Origin: a virus
DNA length: 20,263 bases
Direction: 5' to 3' (one strand)
IMG/VR virus record: IMGVR_UViG_3300032322_001997
Location: 1 to 20,263 of that record
Part shown: in pieces, positions 1 to 4,601 of the stretch
Layout: each line of letters begins with the position of its first letter
Numbering within the stretch: the first letter of the stretch is position 1
Made by a program: the position numbers and the translations under genes
Notes under the pieces: generated by a model
Told to the model about the DNA's origin: nothing
Databases searched by the model: none
Seen by the model: the letters and a program-made list of their open reading frames with translations, nothing else

Positions 1-41
1 ATGTCCGTCTTGAACTTAGAAAAGAATGGACTGCGAGACAT
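1..41 (-). CDS. 5' end of an unidentified gene leaving the window
   Basis: An ATG at 41-39 opens a minus-strand frame without a stop to the window edge, giving only 13 residues (MSRSPFFSKFKTD). The product cannot be recognised. The call rests on context: a TTGACA-N17-TATATT promoter at 94-66 points at it and would give a leader of about 18 nt. No clear ribosome-binding site is seen. A 16-codon plus-strand frame also begins at base 1 but has no supporting signal. Confidence 0.4.
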   Translation of the reverse strand, partial: MSRSPFFSKFKTD

Positions 42-65
42 TTGTAGTTGAATGTTTACTGTTCT

Positions 66-94
66 AATATAGGATAGAAAGGTGCTTTTGTCAA
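66..94 (-). promoter_or_regulatory. Early (sigma70-type) promoter
   Basis: The minus strand reads TTGACA (94-89), 17 nt, TATATT (71-66), five of six -10 matches. Transcription would begin near 59, just upstream of the partial gene at 41. The -35 box lies in the loop and stem of the hairpin that ends the tRNA cluster, so a terminator and the next promoter share bases. Confidence 0.65.
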
Positions 95-100
95 GCACCT
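80..100 (-). terminator. Hairpin terminator after the tRNA cluster
   Basis: A perfect 8-bp stem (AGGTGCTT / AAGCACCT) with a 5-nt loop follows tRNA-Pro by 2 nt on the minus strand, with a short, impure T tract after it. It fits termination of the tRNA transcript. The poor U run makes its strength uncertain. Confidence 0.55.
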
Positions 101-102
101 AG

Positions 103-176
103 TCGGGGTGACAGGATTTGAACCTGCGACATCCCGCTCCCAAAGCGGGTGCTCTACCAAACTGAGCTACACCCCG
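103..176 (-). tRNA. tRNA-Pro (anticodon TGG)
   Basis: The cloverleaf reads cleanly: acceptor CGGGGTG/CACCCCG with discriminator A, D arm TAGCTCAG, anticodon loop TTTGGGA and T arm GGTTCAAATCC. CCA is not encoded. The 5' base directly abuts the encoded CCA of tRNA-Ala, so one cut can separate the two. It is the last tRNA of the cluster. Confidence 0.95.
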
Positions 177-252
177 TGGTGGAGAATAGCGGACTCGAAC
201 CGCTGACAGCCTGCTTGCAAAGCAGGTGCTCTACCAACTGAGCTAATTCCCC
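177..252 (-). tRNA. tRNA-Ala (anticodon TGC), CCA encoded
   Basis: Acceptor GGGGAAT pairs with ATTCTCC (one G-U), discriminator A, then an encoded CCA at 179-177. The anticodon loop is TTTGCAA. It is the only one of the nine tRNAs here with an encoded CCA. Its bases U8-A9-G10 form the stop codon of the upstream 85-codon frame (500-243). Confidence 0.95.
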
Positions 253-500
253 AAAGCGGAAGCGGTTGGATTTGAACCAACGGTGCTACTAACACGGCAG
301 TTTTCAAGACTGCTGCCATAAACCACTCGGCCACGCTTCCAGTCATTATCATTCCAATGTCTTACAACGCCTGCAACAATAAATGCATTTGTTATAAAAT
401 ATGTAGCGAATATTATTGAACGAATAATTGCTACGTAATCTGCTTCATGATTTTTGTTTGAAGCTTTTTCACCTAATGCTTTGCACCAAAGTCTCCACAT
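243..500 (-). CDS. Small membrane protein whose frame runs through tRNA-Ser
   Basis: The first ~53 residues look like a small cyanophage membrane protein: MWRLWCKALGEKAS, an acidic stretch, then one hydrophobic segment (about residues 24-47) ending VVRHW. I know similar short proteins from T4-like cyanophages but no function. After residue ~53 the frame has no stop. It enters tRNA-Ser at base 340, passes the whole tRNA and ends at the TAG (245-243) formed by positions 8-10 of tRNA-Ala. The last ~30 residues are thus translated tRNA sequence and probably not selected as protein. The start overlaps the previous stop as TAATG. RNase P cutting at the tRNA-Ser 5' end would remove the stop codon from the message. 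Confidence 0.7.
   Translation of the reverse strand: MWRLWCKALGEKASNKNHEADYVAIIRSIIFATYFITNAFIVAGVVRHWNDNDWKRGRVVYGSSLENCRVSSTVGSNPTASALGN
257..340 (-). tRNA. tRNA-Ser (anticodon TGA)
   Basis: Acceptor GGAAGCG/CGCTTCC with discriminator G, anticodon loop CTTGAAA, a long variable arm as expected for serine, and T arm GGTTCAAATCC. Length 84 nt without CCA. The gene lies wholly inside the open frame of the preceding small membrane protein and is 4 nt from tRNA-Ala. Confidence 0.95.
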
Positions 501-760
501 TAGCGGATTTCAAATTGAAGTTTTTTAACTTTTCTTTGACGCCTTGCTTCCTGAAAAGCGAGGTCATCTTGTGTTAGTATACCAGTTTGTTTTTTGTTTG
601 TCAATCCTTCAGTGACAACGATTTGTGATAGATCTACTGCTGAAATCTTGTCACCATAAATCGTTGCCTGATTGGGGCATCCGCAACTTATTCTCTTGGA
701 GGAGCTTTTCAACTCCTTGCCGCAACACTTGCAGCGTATTGTCAATGTGTTTAAGTTCAT
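500..760 (-). CDS. Small zinc-ribbon-like conserved phage protein
   Basis: An 86-aa protein with two cysteine pairs near the N-terminus (CKCCG at residues 10-14 and CGC at 27-29), a likely small metal site, followed by a GDKISAVDLSQIV segment that I recognise from T4-like cyanophage hypothetical proteins. The C-terminal third is basic and probably helical. No enzymatic motif is visible. The stop overlaps the next start as TAATG, which suggests coupling. It overlaps the upstream 65-aa gene by 110 bases. An early promoter lies inside it (604-576). Confidence 0.75.
   Translation of the reverse strand: MNLNTLTIRCKCCGKELKSSSKRISCGCPNQATIYGDKISAVDLSQIVVTEGLTNKKQTGILTQDDLAFQEARRQRKVKKLQFEIR
576..604 (-). 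promoter_or_regulatory. Internal early promoter ahead of the tRNA-Ser/Ala/Pro unit
   Basis: The minus strand carries TTGACA (604-599), 17 nt, TATACT (581-576), inside the 86-aa zinc-ribbon gene. Transcription from about 569 would cover the 85-codon membrane protein and tRNA-Ser, -Ala and -Pro. The box and spacer match the other early promoters in this window. Confidence 0.6.
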
Positions 761-848
761 TTCTAATATCGTCTAACTCTTCATGAATATCTTGATGATG
801 AAACCTCAAAGGTTTCTGAATAATTTTACGAAATTTTGATGGTTTCAT
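651..848 (-). CDS. Small coiled-coil hypothetical protein
   Basis: A 65-aa frame starting one base after the stop of the 61-aa gene upstream. Residues ~17-53 have heptad-like spacing of I/L with charged residues (HEELDDIRNELKHIDNTLQVL), consistent with a short coiled coil. The last 110 bases overlap the zinc-ribbon gene in another frame. That is long even for this compact genome, so one of the two starts may be misplaced or the overlap may be real. No function is recognised. Confidence 0.55.
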   Translation of the reverse strand: MKPSKFRKIIQKPLRFHHQDIHEELDDIRNELKHIDNTLQVLRQGVEKLLQENKLRMPQSGNDLW

Positions 849-849
849 T

Positions 850-1035
850 TCAGTTGTTCTTTTGGTTATTTAGTTTTTCAAATAGTTCTTTACTCACAAT
901 CCTTGCATTATATCCTGGATAAAATTTATTTACAATTGCTTTGATGCCCATTGCAGTTATAGCACTATCACAAAGAACTGAAACCATTTTTTGATTACAG
1001 TCCACTACATGTGGAAGAGGAAATTTATCTTTCAT
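850..1035 (-). CDS. Conserved small hypothetical protein
   Basis: A 61-aa protein (MKDKFPLPHVVDC...) with a central hydrophobic stretch, an AITAMGIKAIVNKFYPGYNARI segment and a charged C-terminal helix. It resembles short cyanophage proteins I have seen but has no assigned role. It is the first protein gene after tRNA-Val, starting 15 nt below the tRNA 3' end. A 12-base palindrome, ATGTTTAAACAT (1040-1051), fills that gap. No strong ribosome-binding site is visible. Confidence 0.6.
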   Translation of the reverse strand: MKDKFPLPHVVDCNQKMVSVLCDSAITAMGIKAIVNKFYPGYNARIVSKELFEKLNNQKNN

Positions 1036-1050
1036 AAGAATGTTTAAACA

Positions 1051-1122
1051 TGGGCGATACTAGGATCGAACTAGTGACAGCCTGCTTGTAAGGCAGGTGC
1101 TCTACCGCTGAGCTAATCGCCC
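1051..1122 (-). tRNA. tRNA-Val (anticodon TAC)
   Basis: Acceptor GGGCGAT/ATCGCCC, discriminator A, anticodon loop CTTACAA, T arm AGTTCGATCCT. Length 72 nt without CCA. It follows tRNA-Gly by 3 nt, so the two must be processed from one transcript. Confidence 0.95.
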
Positions 1123-1125
1123 TAG

Positions 1126-1197
1126 AGCGAAATATCGGACTTGAACCGATGACATTCAGCTTGGAAGGCTGACGTTCTACCACTGAACTAATTTCGC
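1126..1197 (-). tRNA. tRNA-Gly (anticodon TCC)
   Basis: Acceptor GCGAAAT/ATTTCGC with the U discriminator usual for glycine, anticodon loop CTTCCAA, T arm GGTTCAAGTCC. CCA is not encoded. It lies 4 nt from tRNA-Leu and 3 nt from tRNA-Val. Confidence 0.95.
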
Positions 1198-1201
1198 AAG
1201 G

Positions 1202-1283
1202 TGTCGGTGAAAGGACTTGAACCTTCACGGGATACCCCACTGGAACCTAAACCCAGCGCGTCTACCAATTCCGCCACACCGAC
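1202..1283 (-). tRNA. tRNA-Leu (anticodon TAG)
   Basis: Acceptor GTCGGTG/CACCGAC, discriminator A, anticodon TAG, a long variable arm (class II) and T arm GGTTCAAGTCC. Length 82 nt; the 3' end reads ACCT, so CCA is not fully encoded. It follows the 2OG oxygenase gene by 63 nt with no clear terminator between them, so the late operon could read into it. Confidence 0.95.
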
Positions 1284-1346
1284 AAAAAAATGGGACTTAC
1301 ACAGCCATTGGCACGATGCCCATTGCACTTCCTTCACACTTGAATA

Positions 1347-1847
1347 CTATAGCATAGTCCCCCAGACTTGTAAAGACCTTCTTGGATATGGTGCTGTACT
1401 TGAAACTTGTGTCACAGAATGACTTTCCGCTTCTGTATTTATTACAAGTGTGCCAGGTTCAGGACATAGTGCATGGAGTTTCATTTCATTGTCTTCCCAT
1501 AAAAACAATCCTCCCCACTTTTTATTCCACTCATTTAAATATAAGGTAGCACCAAAAGCATAATTTGCATCTGTGTGCCAACGAATACCAGAATTTTTTA
1601 ACCATACATTATAATTAACTGTTAATTTATCGTGTGATGGTAAATGCGATAATAATTCTTTTTTTATCTCTCGTTCTAAAAGGAAAGATACATCTGCAGA
1701 TAAACAAATGCCAGGAATATCAACAAACAATCCTTCATCCCAGGTAGTTTGATTAGAAGACCATGCACGTTGGGATATTAATGCATCTATTTCTTGATTA
1801 CAAGCATTTAATAATTCTTTTTTAATTGAGTTTTTTATAATTTCCAT
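1347..1847 (-). CDS. 2-oxoglutarate/Fe(II)-dependent oxygenase (prolyl-4-hydroxylase-like)
   Basis: A 166-aa protein with the double-stranded beta-helix signature. The iron site is H91-x-D93 (WHTDANYAFG) with distal H143 (ESHSVTQV), and arginines R156/R157 (RRSLQVW) would bind the 2-oxoglutarate carboxylate. FGATLYLNEWNKKWGG and CPEPGTLVINTE match the beta strands of P4H-type enzymes. Length is normal for a single-domain phage enzyme. Such enzymes use O2 and 2-oxoglutarate to hydroxylate a protein or small molecule; the substrate cannot be told. The gene overlaps the end of the ANL ligase gene by 26 bases, so both are translated from one late message and probably act in one process. Confidence 0.9.
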   Translation of the reverse strand: MEIIKNSIKKELLNACNQEIDALISQRAWSSNQTTWDEGLFVDIPGICLSADVSFLLEREIKKELLSHLPSHDKLTVNYNVWLKNSGIRWHTDANYAFGATLYLNEWNKKWGGLFLWEDNEMKLHALCPEPGTLVINTEAESHSVTQVSSTAPYPRRSLQVWGTML

Positions 1848-3360
1848 TAGGATTTCTAAAATATTCTCTCAATTTTTCCATATCAAGTTTTATACTACCA
1901 AAATATGTTTCGTAATTCAATATACTATATTTTGTTATTTTGTGTTTACCTTCACTTATACTTAAAAGTCTAATATTTAGAGTGTTAACTTTCTCTTCAA
2001 GTTCTAAAGAGAAATTTATTTGTTCCCAAATAACCAAATATATTTCAGATTTAATTTGATCAAAAACTAATTCTGAATGAAAATATTCATTGGAAATAGA
2101 TGAATACTGCTTAGAATTGATTTGTAAATCATTAATTCGTAATAAATCAATTCTTCCTTGGTGATTATATGCATCATCTTCTAGAACAAATTTGTCCTTC
2201 ATGATTATAGTTTTATTATAAACTGGCATAGAAACTTCTAAACCATCATTAACTATTTTTACATCAAAGTAATTATCATTTTTTTTATATAAAGTTTCTG
2301 AAAAATTTTTATCGCTTGCTTTATTTAAAAATACAGGTCCTGTAGTTTCATTGCTACCGAAATTACTTACAATATCTCCAATTACTCCAGTTTTATAATA
2401 ATTATCTACCCATTCAGATTTTATATAAGATAATATATGAATATTTGTACGAGAAAAAAAGTTAGATTTTATTTGTTTAAAGATTGCTTCACACACTGAA
2501 GCGTCACAAGTTGCTATATGATCTACCCCACCAACATCATTACAAAATTCAATCATCTTTAGAATTTTTTCCTCAAATGTAAGAGTTTCATTAGAAGTTT
2601 TTTTTGTGGTAAAAGTAGTAGGATTAATTCTAGGAAAGTTTTGAATTAAATAAAAATCTGTAACATTTTTACAAATAATTGCGGGCATCAAATAGCAAAA
2701 AATACTGCTTCCGTGATTAAGACTTCGTGTATTAAGATATTTTCCATAAAATTGCTTACTGTTTCTATACATCAATGAGTATAAAAATTCATGCGTATGA
2801 AGTATGCACTTTGGAGGTCCAGATGTTCCACTTGTTAAACTTTTAGTTAAAACAAATTCTTTCTGCGATATAACCGTATTACAAATTTTAGATTTATTTA
2901 CATCATCATGATCAAAATATCTTACTAAGGTTTTATTTGCATATTGTTTTGTATAGTAATGCTTAGAATTTATTTCTTTCTCTACTGGTAGTTTTTCATA
3001 AGATAAAATAAAGTAATCAATAGGTAATAAATTTTTAATTTTATCAATATAAAGTACGTCTAAATTAAATGTTTTTTTCTGCACATAAGGATTATTATCA
3101 GGATTATTAAAAAAATCAAAAATAATAACAGTTAAACCTAGTTCATAACAAGCAAATAATGCTGCAACTTGCCATATACCAATATCTTCTCCAATTAGAA
3201 CAGTTTTCTGTGGTTGAATTCCACTTGATAATAAAAAATTTTTATATAAATCTATACACTTTGATAGATAATTAAAATTATATTCAAATAATTTAAAACT
3301 TAAAATATCATAATCATAAAATTTTATATTTTTATTGATTACTTCTCTCGTAATAATCAT
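1822..3360 (-). CDS. AMP-forming ligase of the ANL (acyl-CoA synthetase / adenylation) superfamily
   Basis: A 512-aa protein carrying the ANL core motifs in order: the phosphate loop LTSGTSGPPK at residues 175-184, an NFGSNETTGP motif at 333-342 (equivalent to YGxTE), and QGRIDLLRINDLQI at 401-414 (the GRxDDxIKxxG hinge). A lysine-rich SEGKHKITKY segment near the C-terminus may supply the catalytic Lys. Family members activate a carboxylate with ATP to an acyl- or aminoacyl-AMP and pass it to CoA, a carrier protein or an amine. No carrier domain or carrier gene is seen here. The ATGA overlap with the DUF6356-like gene and the 26-base overlap with the oxygenase show an operon. The gene looks clearly more AT-rich than nrdA, suggesting recent transfer. 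The substrate is unknown. Confidence 0.88.
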   Translation of the reverse strand: MIITREVINKNIKFYDYDILSFKLFEYNFNYLSKCIDLYKNFLLSSGIQPQKTVLIGEDIGIWQVAALFACYELGLTVIIFDFFNNPDNNPYVQKKTFNLDVLYIDKIKNLLPIDYFILSYEKLPVEKEINSKHYYTKQYANKTLVRYFDHDDVNKSKICNTVISQKEFVLTKSLTSGTSGPPKCILHTHEFLYSLMYRNSKQFYGKYLNTRSLNHGSSIFCYLMPAIICKNVTDFYLIQNFPRINPTTFTTKKTSNETLTFEEKILKMIEFCNDVGGVDHIATCDASVCEAIFKQIKSNFFSRTNIHILSYIKSEWVDNYYKTGVIGDIVSNFGSNETTGPVFLNKASDKNFSETLYKKNDNYFDVKIVNDGLEVSMPVYNKTIIMKDKFVLEDDAYNHQGRIDLLRINDLQINSKQYSSISNEYFHSELVFDQIKSEIYLVIWEQINFSLELEEKVNTLNIRLLSISEGKHKITKYSILNYETYFGSIKLDMEKLREYFRNPNGNYKKLN

Positions 3361-3599
3361 TTTTTATATTGCTCAATATAATCTTGGTATTCGTTGTTTG
3401 GATGATTTACCAAACGTTTATGATAAAAATCAATAACAGTTTTTGCTGCAGTGCCTTGAAAAAATGCTGGCACAACACCATGGATGATACTAGAACATCC
3501 CACTAAAATCATTTTGACACCAGCATAAGTAGCCCAAACTAAGTGACTACCATAAGTCTCTTGACTTTTTTTCAAATGTTGCTTACTAGTTTTTAACAT
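3357..3599 (-). CDS. DUF6356-like small membrane protein
   Basis: An 80-aa protein with the pattern I associate with DUF6356: an SQETYGSHLVWATYAG opening, a hydrophobic segment (residues ~25-45), IIHGVVPAFFQGTA and a C-terminal helix with FYHKRL. Family members are short and membrane-associated, and occur in bacteria and cyanophages without a known role. It is the first gene of the late operon. Its ATG at 3599 is preceded directly by an AT-rich hairpin and a TATAAATA late promoter, with no recognisable Shine-Dalgarno. Its stop overlaps the ligase start (ATGA). Whether it supports the ligase/oxygenase pair or is a passenger is unknown. Confidence 0.75.
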   Translation of the reverse strand: MLKTSKQHLKKSQETYGSHLVWATYAGVKMILVGCSSIIHGVVPAFFQGTAAKTVIDFYHKRLVNHPNNEYQDYIEQYKK

Positions 3600-3616
3600 A
3601 TCAAAATATTTTTGAT
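3600..3616 (-). promoter_or_regulatory. Hairpin abutting the DUF6356-like start codon
   Basis: The minus strand reads ATCAAAA-ATA-TTTTGAT, a 7-bp stem with a 3-nt loop whose last base touches the ATG. Its 5' arm begins right after the TATAAATA box. With the T4 rule (+1 after five further bases), late transcripts lack most of the 5' arm and cannot form the stem, while tRNA read-through RNA can. Confidence 0.5.
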
Positions 3617-3624
3617 TATTTATA
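3617..3624 (-). promoter_or_regulatory. T4-type late promoter for the ligase/oxygenase operon
   Basis: An exact TATAAATA (3624-3617) begins at the base after the discriminator of tRNA-Thr and lies 17 nt upstream of the DUF6356-like ATG. This puts the three-gene operon in the late, virion-assembly phase. An exact 8-mer at the proper distance is unlikely to be chance, though the region is AT-rich. Confidence 0.7.
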
Positions 3625-3698
3625 AGCTACTGGTCGGACTTGAACCGACGACCTACGGTTTACAAAACCGTTGCTCTATCCAGCTGAGCTACAATAGC
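3625..3698 (-). tRNA. tRNA-Thr (anticodon TGT)
   Basis: Acceptor GCTATTG/CAGTAGC (one U-G), discriminator U, anticodon loop TTTGTAA, T arm GGTTCAAGTCC. CCA is not encoded. The late promoter of the following operon starts at the base after its 3' end; tRNA-Asn lies 2 nt upstream. Confidence 0.95.
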
Positions 3699-3700
3699 AA

Positions 3701-3773
3701 CTGGGGTGGTAAGGATCGAACTTACGACCTAGATGTTAACAGCATCCCGCTACTACCGCTGAGCTACACCCCA
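3701..3773 (-). tRNA. tRNA-Asn (anticodon GTT)
   Basis: Acceptor TGGGGTG/CACCCCA with discriminator G, anticodon loop CTGTTAA, T arm AGTTCGATCCT. CCA is not encoded. Its first 10 bases are also the last codons of the 54-aa gene upstream, whose stop is the tRNA's U8-A9-G10. Confidence 0.95.
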
Positions 3774-3928
3774 CCGATTAAATATTCTACAGTATTAGCA
3801 ACATCATTCATTGCTGCTCTTAAATCTTTTTGTTGTCCCGATTCTTGTCTTATCGTTCGACTTTGATCATCTGTTAAAGTCCAACGCCACATTGCTTGTG
3901 GTTCAGAATACCAAAGATTAATTTTCAT
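3764..3928 (-). CDS. Conserved 54-aa cyanophage protein ending inside tRNA-Asn
   Basis: A 54-residue protein starting MKINLWYSEPQAMWRW and continuing with a polar segment (TIRQESGQQKDLRAAMNDVANTVEYL without its first residue break), a pattern I recognise as a widespread small cyanophage protein of unknown function. The stop is the TAG at 3766-3764, inside tRNA-Asn (positions 8-10), so the last three codons are tRNA acceptor sequence. The start lies 11 bases inside the preceding 52-aa gene, which suggests coupled translation; no strong ribosome-binding site of its own is seen. Confidence 0.75.
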   Translation of the reverse strand: MKINLWYSEPQAMWRWTLTDDQSRTIRQESGQQKDLRAAMNDVANTVEYLIGGV

Positions 3929-4076
3929 GTTTGAAATGTTCAAGCTCGACCCAATTCAAAAGTGTTTGAAATGCTGTAATTGATGTTTGTGTGCAGTTAT
4001 CGTCTTTTAGTTTTTGCACATAGTATTCTAGTGCTTCGATAACCATTTGTCGATCTAATTGTGATAGTAATGACAT
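3918..4076 (-). CDS. Small 52-aa hypothetical protein
   Basis: A 52-residue, mostly helical protein (MSLLSQLDRQMVIEALEYYV...) with one cysteine and the C-terminus LEHFKHEN. An AGGA Shine-Dalgarno lies at proper spacing before the ATG at 4076. It sits 20 nt downstream of tRNA-Arg and overlaps the next gene by 11 bases. I do not recognise a function; context suggests a small early accessory protein co-transcribed with the tRNAs. Confidence 0.65.
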   Translation of the reverse strand: MSLLSQLDRQMVIEALEYYVQKLKDDNCTQTSITAFQTLLNWVELEHFKHEN

Positions 4077-4096
4077 AATTTTTCCTAGTAAAGGAA

Positions 4097-4169
4097 CGTC
4101 TCAGGTTGGGGTCGAACCAACGACCGACTGCTTAGAAGGCAGTTGCTCTATCCACTGAGCTACTGAGAC
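4097..4169 (-). tRNA. tRNA-Arg (anticodon TCT)
   Basis: Acceptor GTCTCAG/CTGAGAC, discriminator G, anticodon loop CTTCTAA, T arm GGTTCGACCCC. Length 73 nt without CCA. It is the first tRNA of the cluster. The upstream protein gene ends on its U8-A9-G10, so its 5' 10 bases are also coding. Confidence 0.95.
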
Positions 4170-4561
4170 AAATACCACGGAGCAGTTAGTCTCATTTCAC
4201 CACCTAAGGATTTACATTCCCTAGTATAGCACACTCTTTCGTCAACCGACAACTCTGAGTATCGTGGTGGTAGCATTCTAACAGTTCCGTCATCACCTGT
4301 CAAGCGTTCATAATCTGTAATTGCTTTGTCTATGTCTCTAATAACTCGACGCTCTATTTTTTGGGGGTCACGAAGAATTATGTCTCCGACGATGTTGCTT
4401 GGAAGTTTTCTTTGAACTTCGTCAACAAGATCCCATATATGATCTTCCTTGACCCCTACACAACGTGATAGAGTAGTAATGATTGTAGTTAAAGTTATCC
4501 CCACTATGATTAGTTTTGTAGCAGTGGATTTCTTTTTACCGAAGTGAAAATTAAATTTCAT
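4160..4561 (-). CDS. Membrane-anchored conserved cyanophage protein ending inside tRNA-Arg
   Basis: From the ATG at 4561 the product is 133 aa. A basic N-terminus (MKFNFHFGKKK) is followed by one transmembrane helix (about residues 15-34), then a soluble domain ending YSELSVDERVCYTRECKSLGGEMR, a C-terminal pattern I recall from T4-like cyanophage hypothetical proteins. The two cysteines (CYTREC) may form a disulfide outside the cytoplasm. A GTG at 4588 is in frame but lies within a strong hairpin, so the ATG is preferred. The stop (4162-4160) is U8-A9-G10 of tRNA-Arg. A late promoter and hairpin precede it, and an early promoter for the tRNAs lies inside it. Confidence 0.75.
   Translation of the reverse strand: MKFNFHFGKKKSTATKLIIVGITLTTIITTLSRCVGVKEDHIWDLVDEVQRKLPSNIVGDIILRDPQKIERRVIRDIDKAITDYERLTGDDGTVRMLPPRYSELSVDERVCYTRECKSLGGEMRLTAPWYLSQ
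4275..4303 (-). promoter_or_regulatory. Internal early promoter ahead of tRNA-Arg
   Basis: The minus strand reads TTGACA (4303-4298), 17 nt, TAGAAT (4280-4275), five of six -10 matches, inside the preceding protein gene. Transcription from about 4268 would cover tRNA-Arg, the 52- and 54-aa genes, tRNA-Asn and tRNA-Thr. Confidence 0.55.
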
Positions 4562-4566
4562 AGTGA

Positions 4567-4590
4567 GGGTGAGATCTGCAGCTCTCACCC
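4567..4590 (-). promoter_or_regulatory. Strong hairpin before the membrane protein start
   Basis: A perfect inverted repeat GGGTGAGA / TCTCACCC (8 bp, 8-nt loop) ends 5 nt before the ATG at 4561. No U run follows, so it is more likely a translation or processing element than a terminator. It lies one base after the AATAAATA box at 4599-4592, so late transcripts would lose the first bases of its 5' arm. Confidence 0.55.
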
Positions 4591-4591
4591 A

Positions 4592-4599
4592 TATTTATT
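4592..4599 (-). promoter_or_regulatory. Probable late promoter (AATAAATA)
   Basis: AATAAATA sits 2 nt after the rlpA-like stop codon and about 30 nt upstream of the next ATG. It differs by one base from TATAAATA, and NATAAATA is the form reported for cyanophage late promoters. Predicted +1 falls in the 5' arm of the adjacent hairpin. Confidence 0.5.
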
Positions 4600-4601
4600 A
4601 A

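Noticed and set aside
1-51. Plus-strand 16-codon frame starting at base 1
   Set aside because: No signal supports it, and the minus-strand promoter at 94-66 favours transcription the other way.
1040-1051. Palindrome ATGTTTAAACAT next to tRNA-Val as a protein-binding or attachment site
   Set aside because: A single 12-base AT-rich palindrome with no second copy seen in the window is weak evidence.
1025-1240. Minus-strand 71-aa open frame over tRNA-Val, -Gly and -Leu
   Set aside because: It is tRNA sequence read as codons; all three tRNAs fold well and there is no ribosome site.
1201-1422. Plus-strand 73-aa open frame
   Set aside because: It is antisense to tRNA-Leu and the oxygenase gene; no plus-strand promoter or ribosome site was seen.
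1436-1443. AATAAATA inside the oxygenase gene as a late promoter
   Set aside because: AT-rich coding sequence, no gene start at suitable distance; a similar match at 13067-13074 is left out for the same reason.
3612-3866. Plus-strand 84-aa open frame
   Set aside because: It is antisense to tRNA-Thr, tRNA-Asn and the 54-aa gene.
4565-4588. GTG at 4588 as start of the membrane protein
   Set aside because: It lies in the hairpin and adds residues unlike the family; the ATG at 4561 gives a normal basic start before the transmembrane helix.
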